From Dietzia aurantiaca (lineage in GTDB: Bacteria; Actinomycetota; Actinomycetes; Mycobacteriales; Mycobacteriaceae): DNA of 64,000 bases. The notes under the pieces were generated by a model. The model was not told the origin of the DNA. It made no database searches and saw only the letters and a list, made by a program, of their open reading frames with translations. The stretch spans positions 62,001-126,000 of the forward strand of contig NZ_JAIFXZ010000008.1 in the NCBI RefSeq assembly GCF_021033825.1, given 5' to 3'. The position numbers were made by a program, and so were the translations under genes. The number at the start of each line of letters is the position of its first letter. Position 1 is the first letter of the stretch. Shown here in pieces: positions 58,285 through 64,000 of the stretch.

Positions 58285-59619
58285 TCAGGAGATCGCGGCG
58301 AACCCGAGCTCGAGGTCGGCGATGATGTCCTCGACAGCCTCGATGCCCACCGACAGGCGGATGCTGGAGATGGACACACCGGCGTTGGCGTTGGATTCCG
58401 GGGTGCCCTGCGAGTGGGTCGTGGTGGCCGGGTGGCTCACGAGCGACCGCACGTCACCGATGTTGACGAGGCAGGAGTGCAGCTTGAGCGCGTCGATGAA
58501 CGACCAGGCCCGCTTCTTGAGGTCCTCGTCCGAGGCGCCCTCGGGTGAGGTCAGCTCGAATGTGACGATCGCGCCGGCGCCCTTGGGGGAGATCTTCTTC
58601 TGGATGGCGTTCCAGGGCGAGGACGCCAGGCCGGCGTAGGAGACCGACGCGACGTCGCTGCGGGCCTCGAGCCACTCGGCGATCGTCTGCGCGTTGGACA
58701 CATGCCGCTCGACGCGCAGGCTCAGGGTGTCGATGCCCTGCGCGATGGCCCAGGCGTTGAACGGGCTCGGCGCGGCGCCGGTGTCACGCAGCAGGGTGAC
58801 GCGGGCCTTGAGCGCCAGGGCCGGCGCGCCGAGGTCGGCGTAGACGGCGCCGTGGTAGGCGGGGTCCGGGGTGGTGAAGGACGGGTAGAGGTCCTCGCCG
58901 TCGCGCTGCGCGCGCCAGTCGAAGGAGCCGCCGTCGACCAGGACGCCGGCCAGCGAGGAGCCGTGGCCGCCGAGGTACTTGGTGGCCGAGATGACGACGA
59001 CGTCGGCGCCCAGCTCCAGGGGACGGACCAGGTACGGGGTGGCCGTCGTGTTGTCCACGATGAGCGGCGCCTGGTTGCGGTGCGCGATCTCGGCGATGGC
59101 CGGGATGTCGAGCACGTCGTTGAGCGGGTTGGAGATCGTCTCGGCGTAGAAGGCGCGGGTGTTGGGCCGGACGGCTGCCTGCCACGACTCGGGGTCGTCC
59201 GGGTTCTCGACGAACGTGGTCTCGATGCCGTACTTGGGCAGGGTGTGGCGGAGCAGGGCGTCGGTACCGCCGTAGAGGCGGGGCGAGGCCACGACGTGTC
59301 CGCCGGCCTGGAGGATCGACTGGATCGCTGCGGTCTCGGCGGCCTGGCCAGAGGCGAACATCGTGGCGGCGACGCCGCCCTCGAGGGAGGCGATACGCGC
59401 CTCGACCGCGGCGACGGTCGGGTTGGTGATGCGCGTGTAGATGGGGCCCATCTCGGACAGGGCGAACCGGTTGGCGGCCTGCTCGGCGTCCGCGAAGACG
59501 TACGAGGTGGTCTGGTAGATCGGAAGGTTGCGGGCGCCGGTGTCGGAGTCGACGGGCTGACCTGCGTGAACCTGGCGCGTCTCGAAGGCCCAGTCGGGAT
59601 TGCTGTTGTCGTATGTCAT
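58285..59619 (-). CDS. metY: O-acetylhomoserine sulfhydrylase
   Basis: A 444-aa Cys/Met-metabolism PLP enzyme making homocysteine from O-acetylhomoserine and sulfide. The PLP lysine is in [34 protein letters not shown] and [16 protein letters not shown] are typical, as is [19 protein letters not shown] at the end. ATG 59619 is preceded by a GGAGGGG site that lies in a small hairpin; the frame further upstream covers the riboswitch and is not coding. Regulated by the SAM-IV riboswitch in its leader. metX and a membrane protein follow. Confidence 0.96.
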   Translation of the reverse strand: MTYDNSNPDWAFETRQVHAGQPVDSDTGARNLPIYQTTSYVFADAEQAANRFALSEMGPIYTRITNPTVAAVEARIASLEGGVAATMFASGQAAETAAIQSILQAGGHVVASPRLYGGTDALLRHTLPKYGIETTFVENPDDPESWQAAVRPNTRAFYAETISNPLNDVLDIPAIAEIAHRNQAPLIVDNTTATPYLVRPLELGADVVVISATKYLGGHGSSLAGVLVDGGSFDWRAQRDGEDLYPSFTTPDPAYHGAVYADLGAPALALKARVTLLRDTGAAPSPFNAWAIAQGIDTLSLRVERHVSNAQTIAEWLEARSDVASVSYAGLASSPWNAIQKKISPKGAGAIVTFELTSPEGASDEDLKKRAWSFIDALKLHSCLVNIGDVRSLVSHPATTTHSQGTPESNANAGVSISSIRLSVGIEAVEDIIADLELGFAAIS

Positions 59620-59634
59620 AGGGGCCTGGCCCCT
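59620..59634 (-). promoter_or_regulatory. hairpin over the metY ribosome site
   Basis: AGGGGCC / GGCCCCT pair tightly around one base, directly before the ATG and overlapping the GAGGAGGGG ribosome site. It may be the expression platform by which the riboswitch closes translation. Confidence 0.45.
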
Positions 59635-59682
59635 CCTCTCGTCAGAAGGGTCCGGCCGCTGAAGGACAACGGACCCGCGCTT

Positions 59683-59787
59683 GCCTGCCACCGTATGTGG
59701 TGTGGGCCAGGTCGTCTCCCGGGGCACCCCACCGCGGTGGAGGGTTGCCGTCCAGCGAGCCGGGGCTTGTCGCTGGAACTCATGACC
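59683..59787 (-). ncRNA. SAM-IV riboswitch in the metY leader
   Basis: On the minus strand it begins GGTCATGAGTTCCAGCGACA and has AAGCCCCGGCT, GGACGGCAACCCTCC, CGCGGTGGGGTGCCCCGGG and a closing GACGACC, matching from memory the SAM-IV class found upstream of actinobacterial sulfur genes. A small CACC/GGTG hairpin follows, as in the class's pseudoknot region. It senses S-adenosylmethionine and shuts off metY-metX. Confidence 0.85.
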
Positions 59788-59831
59788 TGGGGTCAGGCTA
59801 GCCTAGGCCGTTTACCGCCCGCAACGAGGGG

Positions 59832-59864
59832 CTACGTGACCGGCTGACTGATCCGGTCCCGTAG
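59832..59864. promoter_or_regulatory. inverted repeat between metY leader and BASS gene
   Basis: CTACGTGACCGG (59832-59843) pairs with CCGGTCCCGTAG (59853-59864) at 11 of 12 positions. It could be an operator for either divergent unit. Nothing else is seen in the 354-bp gap. Confidence 0.35.
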
Positions 59865-59973
59865 TCCGGAGTGTGGCCACCGCGACCCTCGGACGTGGGA
59901 TATCGTCACCGGTCAGTGGTCCAGATCACAGGCGGCCCTTCCGTCGACGGACCGAGGACCGGAGGAGACCCCC

Positions 59974-60885
59974 GTGGACCAGAGTCCCCTGATCGAGATC
60001 GGCCTACCCATCGCGCTGGCGATCATCATGGTCGGCATCGGCCTGAGCCTGACCAAGGAGGACTTCGCCGTCCAGGCCAGGTCCCCGTGGGCCACCATCG
60101 TCGGCCTGGTCGCCCAGTTGATCCTCGTGCCGCTCGTGGGCATCGGGGTCACGATGATCTTCGACCTCTCGCCACTGCTCGCGCTCGGCGTCATCCTCGT
60201 GGCCGCCTCACCTGGCGGCGCCACATCGAATCTCATCACCTACCTGGCCCGCGGCAGCGTCGCGCTGTCGATCATCCTCACCGCCATCGCGTCGGTCGCG
60301 GTGATCCTCACGCTGCCGCTGTGGTTCGACATCGGGGCTCGTGTCATCCCCGGGGCCACCGACTACGACGTGACGGTCCCGCTCGGCCAGACCTTCGGGC
60401 TCCTGCTGGGCGTCATCCTCTTCCCCGTCGCACTGGGCATGCTCCTGCGAGCCCGCAAGCCGGCGCTGGCTGACCGGATCGAGCGGTTCGTCGGCGTCGT
60501 CGGGCTCGTCGTCCTGGTGGCGCTCATCGTGGGCATCGTGCTGGGGGAGCGGGACCGCATCGTCGACCTGGTCGCCTCCGTCGGCCCCGCGGTGATCGTC
60601 CTCAACGTCGCGGTGATCATCCTGGGTGGCCTGGTCGCCTGGGTCTGCCGCCTGGGCCGCGCCGAGCAGATCGCGATCGCTGTGGAGCTCGGGATCAAGA
60701 ACACCACGCTCACGATGCTCATCGCGTTCACCGTGATCGGAATCGAGGAGGTCGGCCTCGCCGCGGCGGTCTACAGCATCGTCATGTACATCACCACGTT
60801 CGTATTGGTCTGGGGCGGCCGCCGGCTCATGCGTACGGCGCCCTTACCGGCGTCAGCTACCCCGGCAGGACTCGCCGCCCCCTGA
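59974..60885 (+). CDS. BASS-family (bile acid:sodium symporter type) transporter
   Basis: A 303-aa membrane protein with about ten helices. IMVGIGLSLTKEDF at the start and ASPGGATSNLITYLARG (near 80-96) are hallmarks of the BASS family. IAVELGIKNTTLTMLIAF matches the second sodium-site motif. Substrates in bacteria include pantoate, 2-keto acids or other organic anions and cannot be told here. GTG 59974 has a GGAGGAG site. It is divergent from metY and probably independent of the riboswitch. Confidence 0.9.
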   Translation: MDQSPLIEIGLPIALAIIMVGIGLSLTKEDFAVQARSPWATIVGLVAQLILVPLVGIGVTMIFDLSPLLALGVILVAASPGGATSNLITYLARGSVALSIILTAIASVAVILTLPLWFDIGARVIPGATDYDVTVPLGQTFGLLLGVILFPVALGMLLRARKPALADRIERFVGVVGLVVLVALIVGIVLGERDRIVDLVASVGPAVIVLNVAVIILGGLVAWVCRLGRAEQIAIAVELGIKNTTLTMLIAFTVIGIEEVGLAAAVYSIVMYITTFVLVWGGRRLMRTAPLPASATPAGLAAP

Positions 60886-60923
60886 ACGGGTTGACCGCCA
60901 CGGGAGCCGCCCGGCCCGCGGCG

Positions 60924-60929
60924 TAACCT
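60924..60929 (+). promoter_or_regulatory. -10 hexamer of the MFS gene, probably leaderless
   Basis: TAACCT lies exactly 6 nt before GTG 60936. Confidence 0.45.
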
Positions 60930-60935
60930 GCTGCG

Positions 60936-62141
60936 GTGCCTCAGCCCGTCGCCGAACACCCCGGTTTCTCGCCTGCCCGCGTCCAGCTCGCGATCCTCGC
61001 CCTCGCGCTGGGCGGGTTCGGCATCGGCGTCACCGAGTTCGCCGCGATGGGCCTGCTCCGCTCGATCGCGGACAGCTTTGACATCTCCGAGCCGCAGGCG
61101 GGCACCGTCATCTCCGCCTACGCCCTCGGCGTGGTCGTGGGCGCCCCGCTGCTGACGGTGTGGACCTCCCGCTGGCGGAGGCGGACCCTGCTCATGGTCC
61201 TGATGGTGCTGTTCACGGCGGGCAACGTGGTCGCCGCGTTCGCGCCCACCCTCGAAACGCTGGTCGCCGCACGTTTCCTCGCCGGCATCCCGCACGGCGC
61301 GTACTTCGGCGTCGCCTCACTGGTCGCGGCCTCTCTCGCCGGGGCCGGCAAGCAGGCGCGGGCCGTGGCCCAGGTGCTGCTCGGTCTGTCCGTGGCGAAC
61401 GTGATCGGCGTGCCGGTGGCCACCTGGCTCGGGGAGGCCGCGGGCTGGGAGTCCGCGTTTCTCGCTGTCGGAGTGATCGGCGCCGCGACCGTGGCGGCCA
61501 TCCTCGTCGTCGTCCCCGAACCCACGGGGGGCGTCGTGGTCAGGGCGCGCGAGGAGTTGGCGGCGCTCGCCCGCCCGCAGATCCTCGCCACCCTCGCGGT
61601 GGGCGCCGTGGGCTTCGGCGGCATGTTCGCCATCTACACCTACATCCAGTGGACGATGGTCGACGTCGCCGGCATCGACCGCGCGTGGATGCCCGCTGTG
61701 CTGGCGGTGTACGGGCTCGGCATGGTCGCCGGCAACGTGGTGGGCGGCATCATCGCCGACCGCGACCTCGACCGTGGCCTGGTGGTCATCGGAGGCGTCA
61801 TGACGGCCGTCCTGGCCCTGTTCTCGCTCGCGGCGCACAATCCGGTCACCGCGGTGATCGGGCTCTTCCTCGTGGGCGCCACCGGCTCGGCGCTCGTGCC
61901 CGGCCTGCAGACCCGACTCATGCGCTACGCCGGACGCGGGCAGACGCTGGCGGCCTCCCTCAACCACTCGGCGCTCAACGCCGCCAACGCGCTCGGGGCG
62001 TGGATCGGCGGCGTGGTGATCGCCCTCGGGTTCGGGTACACCTCACCGGCGCTGGCGGGTGCTGCGCTGGCCGCGGTGGGACTTGCGATCCTGGCGATCG
62101 CGGTGCGGGCCACACGCAAGGGAGAAACCGCGGCGCGCTGA
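60936..62141 (+). CDS. MFS transporter, AraJ/DHA1-like
   Basis: A 401-aa 12-helix MFS protein. LALALGGFGIGVTEFAAMGL opens helix 1, and ISAYALGVVVGAPLLTVWTS with WRRRTLLMVLM is motif A. AARFLAGIPHGAYFGVASLV is typical of AraJ/PbuE-like exporters. The C-terminal half starts near residue 205 (LATLAVGAVGFGGMFAIYTY). Export of sugars, purines or drugs is possible. GTG 60936. The next gene follows after 76 bp on the same strand but seems separate in function. Confidence 0.92.
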   Translation: MPQPVAEHPGFSPARVQLAILALALGGFGIGVTEFAAMGLLRSIADSFDISEPQAGTVISAYALGVVVGAPLLTVWTSRWRRRTLLMVLMVLFTAGNVVAAFAPTLETLVAARFLAGIPHGAYFGVASLVAASLAGAGKQARAVAQVLLGLSVANVIGVPVATWLGEAAGWESAFLAVGVIGAATVAAILVVVPEPTGGVVVRAREELAALARPQILATLAVGAVGFGGMFAIYTYIQWTMVDVAGIDRAWMPAVLAVYGLGMVAGNVVGGIIADRDLDRGLVVIGGVMTAVLALFSLAAHNPVTAVIGLFLVGATGSALVPGLQTRLMRYAGRGQTLAASLNHSALNAANALGAWIGGVVIALGFGYTSPALAGAALAAVGLAILAIAVRATRKGETAAR

Positions 62142-62217
62142 GATGTCGTAGTGGTCTGAGAAGGTGTGCTCACGCGGGCGAGACAACCGACTCTCGTCAT
62201 CAATTGAGAGGCTGTCC

Positions 62218-62889
62218 ATGGACAACGCCGTACACGCCACACCGGGTCATCCAGCGTCGGAAGAGATCTTCGGACGCCTCGGGATCACGAAGCATGCCGT
62301 GATCGACGCAGTCCGAGACGGTCTAGCGGAAGGGCTCAGACTCGATGCCGCTGCGCCGAAGATCGCTCCGGGTTTCTACGCCTGGACGGGAACGGTCGCA
62401 TCGATCCGTCGCCACCTCGTGACCGACGGTTGGAGACCGGCGGACAAGCAGAACCTGCCCACGATCGTGTCGCCGGACGGGCGTGTGCGCCTCATCGTGG
62501 CGAGTGGCGACTCGGGCACAGGTGACCCCGCGGCGACTCCGTCAACGTCGAACCCGAAAGGACGTGCGGTTGAAGAACACGTCCGGTCGAACGACCCCGG
62601 ACGGCATCAGCAGATCCAACTCGCGCTGGACATCGACGTGGAGTCGAATCGAGACGAATCGGGAGCGTGCCAGACCTGGATGCTCTTGTACCGGCACGAC
62701 ATCGCGCGACTGAGAAGTGTCGCTGAGGTGTCCCTTCCGCTGGCGATCGAGGGTGGCAGGGTGACCGAGTGGGGTGATCGTGCCATCATCGAAACCCCCA
62801 TACAATTCCCGGAGATGGAAGTGAGGCCGACCGATGTCTCCGCACTCGACGACGTCGACTTCGAGATCCATCCGGCACGAGAAGGCTGA
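62218..62889 (+). CDS. uncharacterised protein paired with XRE-ImmA/IrrE peptidase
   Basis: A 223-aa soluble protein. The N-terminal ~70 residues are helical (GITKHAVIDAVRDGLAEGLR). The middle has VRLIVASGDSGTGDPAATPS and NPKGRAVEEHV, and the C-terminal half is beta-rich (ALDIDVESNRDESG, LPLAIEGGRVTEW). No family recognised. ATG 62218 with a GAGAGG site. Its last 56 bp overlap the start of the XRE-metallopeptidase gene, so the two are expressed together. This matches toxin-antitoxin layouts; the toxin is not proven. Confidence 0.7.
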   Translation: MDNAVHATPGHPASEEIFGRLGITKHAVIDAVRDGLAEGLRLDAAAPKIAPGFYAWTGTVASIRRHLVTDGWRPADKQNLPTIVSPDGRVRLIVASGDSGTGDPAATPSTSNPKGRAVEEHVRSNDPGRHQQIQLALDIDVESNRDESGACQTWMLLYRHDIARLRSVAEVSLPLAIEGGRVTEWGDRAIIETPIQFPEMEVRPTDVSALDDVDFEIHPAREG

Positions 62890-63991
62890 TGGATCGAGGC
62901 TGGCGGTCGCCCGGGTACGTGCGGGGATGACCAGGCGAGGCCTCGCGGATGCGGTGGGCGTCGCGCCGGCGACCGTGCGGACGTGGGAGGGCGGAGGCGT
63001 CCCGATCGAGCGATTGGATGCTCTCGCCACCGCCACCGGGGTGTCGCGGGTTTTTCTCGAACAGGACGAGCCGGACCCGCTCGAACAGAATGAGATTCAC
63101 TTCCGATCACGGCGGACGGCGTCGGCGTCGTCACGGGCTGCGGCGGCAGGGGACGGGCTCGTCGGCATCGAGTTCTATCGCGCACTCGCGAGGCGGCTCG
63201 CGTTGCCCCCGGTCGATGTTCCGGTGCTGTCAGACGTCGGGGGCCCGGAGGAAGCCGCACGGGTCCTCCGGTCGGCATGGACCCTTGGGCCGGGGCCTCT
63301 TCCGAACCTCGTCCAACTGGCGGAGGCACACGGGGTGCGAGTGATGGGCTTAGAGGGGCGATCCGCTGACGTCGATGCCTTCAGTCTGTGGCGAGACCGC
63401 CGCCCGTACATCTTCCTCTCCCGACTGAAGACCCCGGAGCGATCGCGTTTCGACCTCGCCCACGAACTCGGCCATCTCGTTCTCCACGCTCATGAGCCGT
63501 ATCCCACGGTCGAGTCGGAAAAAGAAGCCGACGCGTTCGCGTCCGAGTTCCTCCTTCCCGCGCTCTCACTACAGAGTGCAGGTCGGCCGGGTGCCGGAGT
63601 GGACTCGATCCTCGCCGCAAAACTCACATGGGGCGTGTCCGCGATGGCATACGTGGCCGGCCTCCGGCGAGCCGGGGTGGCGGGGGACTCCTCGGCCACC
63701 ACGATGTTCCGTGATCTCTCCGCCAGGGGATACCGGCGAGCGGAGTCGGGCTCGTCGATGCCGTGGCCCAGATCCAGAGTGTTTGATGCGGCCCGGGAGA
63801 TCCTGGGGCGGTCGATCGCGTCGGAGCTCGCGGCAGAAACCGGGCTGTCGCCAACGGACATCAACACACTCACCTTCGGCCAGCTCCCGGCGGTGGCCAG
63901 GCCCGGAGGTGGGCCCTCGGTTCCGGGCCCGGAACCGGTGGGCGGAGATCGTCGCGGCAGCGGACTTCGGCTGGTCGTCGGGGGCGCGTAG
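62834..63991 (+). CDS. XRE helix-turn-helix plus ImmA/IrrE metallopeptidase
   Basis: A 385-aa regulator-protease. The XRE domain is at about 24-75 (RGLADAVGVAPATVRTWEGG, then VPIERLDALATATGV). The zinc peptidase site is FDLAHELGHLVLHAH (His210, Glu211, His214), with the third ligand in EKEADAFASEFLLP (Glu231). ImmA/IrrE proteases cleave repressors or antitoxins to derepress mobile or stress genes. ATG 62834 overlaps the upstream gene by 56 bp; ATG 62927 would remove part of the HTH lead. The C-terminal ~40 residues are Gly/Pro-rich. It ends 9 bp before the window edge. Confidence 0.85.
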   Translation: MSPHSTTSTSRSIRHEKADGSRLAVARVRAGMTRRGLADAVGVAPATVRTWEGGGVPIERLDALATATGVSRVFLEQDEPDPLEQNEIHFRSRRTASASSRAAAAGDGLVGIEFYRALARRLALPPVDVPVLSDVGGPEEAARVLRSAWTLGPGPLPNLVQLAEAHGVRVMGLEGRSADVDAFSLWRDRRPYIFLSRLKTPERSRFDLAHELGHLVLHAHEPYPTVESEKEADAFASEFLLPALSLQSAGRPGAGVDSILAAKLTWGVSAMAYVAGLRRAGVAGDSSATTMFRDLSARGYRRAESGSSMPWPRSRVFDAAREILGRSIASELAAETGLSPTDINTLTFGQLPAVARPGGGPSVPGPEPVGGDRRGSGLRLVVGGA

Positions 63992-64000
63992 CTTCGCAGA

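Noticed and set aside
59796-59812. AGGCTAGCCT palindrome near the metY promoter as an iron-regulator (IdeR) box
   Set aside because: Too short and lacks the flanking bases of the known IdeR consensus; more likely part of the promoter -10 region.

Overview
The window is high-GC actinobacterial DNA, most likely from a Dietzia-like member of the Mycobacteriales (Corynebacteriales). The main argument is gene order. From about 5.1 kb to 29.3 kb the order rplM-rpsI-glmM-glmS-nnr-alr-tsaE-tsaB-rimI-tsaD-groES-groEL1-sigD-rsdA-DUF5319-guaB-guaB3-choD-like-guaA follows the block known from Mycobacterium tuberculosis around Rv3396c-Rv3443c. imuA'-imuB, dnaE2, a SpoU-type methyltransferase, folD-DUF3017 and metX-metY follow in the same general order. 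The genus is inferred and cannot be proven from this sequence alone.

Layout. 0-4.9 kb: the tail of an ohr gene, a GH29 fucosidase with a small membrane protein, a large LuxR-type regulator with an incomplete P-loop, and tRNA-Arg(CCU). 5-18 kb: ribosomal proteins L13/S9, UDP-GlcNAc precursor supply (glmM, glmS), NAD(P)HX repair, alanine racemase and a tightly overlapped t6A operon (tsaE, tsaB, rimI, tsaD). 18-29 kb: CIRCE-controlled groES-groEL1, the SigD/RsdA pair and the GMP branch (guaB, guaB3, guaA). 30-36 kb: divergent PspC-type envelope-stress modules, including a two-component system, then a GDSL hydrolase, small proteins and L-lactate dehydrogenase. 36.4-44.2 kb: a LexA-boxed mutagenesis module (imuA', imuB, dnaE2), interrupted by two unrelated genes. 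44-47.7 kb: a TDT/SLAC1-type transporter, a FAD-linked lactate/glycolate-type oxidase and a membrane protein.

47.9-53.4 kb is the most distinctive segment. A superoxide dismutase, an unrecognised 99-aa protein and a class Ib ribonucleotide reductase small subunit (NrdF) form one translationally coupled operon. It converges on a four-gene operon for a manganese-type ABC importer and its DtxR-family regulator. The two operons are separated by a 42-bp perfect palindrome. Together they look like a self-contained manganese module: import, sensing, and two Mn-using enzymes.

53.4-64 kb: trmL, folD, DUF3017, an AbiEi/DUF559-like protein, metX-metY behind a SAM-IV riboswitch, a BASS-family and an MFS transporter, and a pair consisting of an unknown protein overlapping an XRE-ImmA/IrrE metallopeptidase.

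Non-coding structure is rich. One ~60-bp palindrome family occurs four times between genes. A 99-bp element with GTTGCAAGAC inverted ends occurs twice. A (GAC)n-AAC motif recurs at unrelated loci. Many genes have a TANNNT hexamer 6-8 nt before the start codon, which suggests leaderless transcripts. No insertion sequence, prophage, CRISPR array or rRNA gene was seen.
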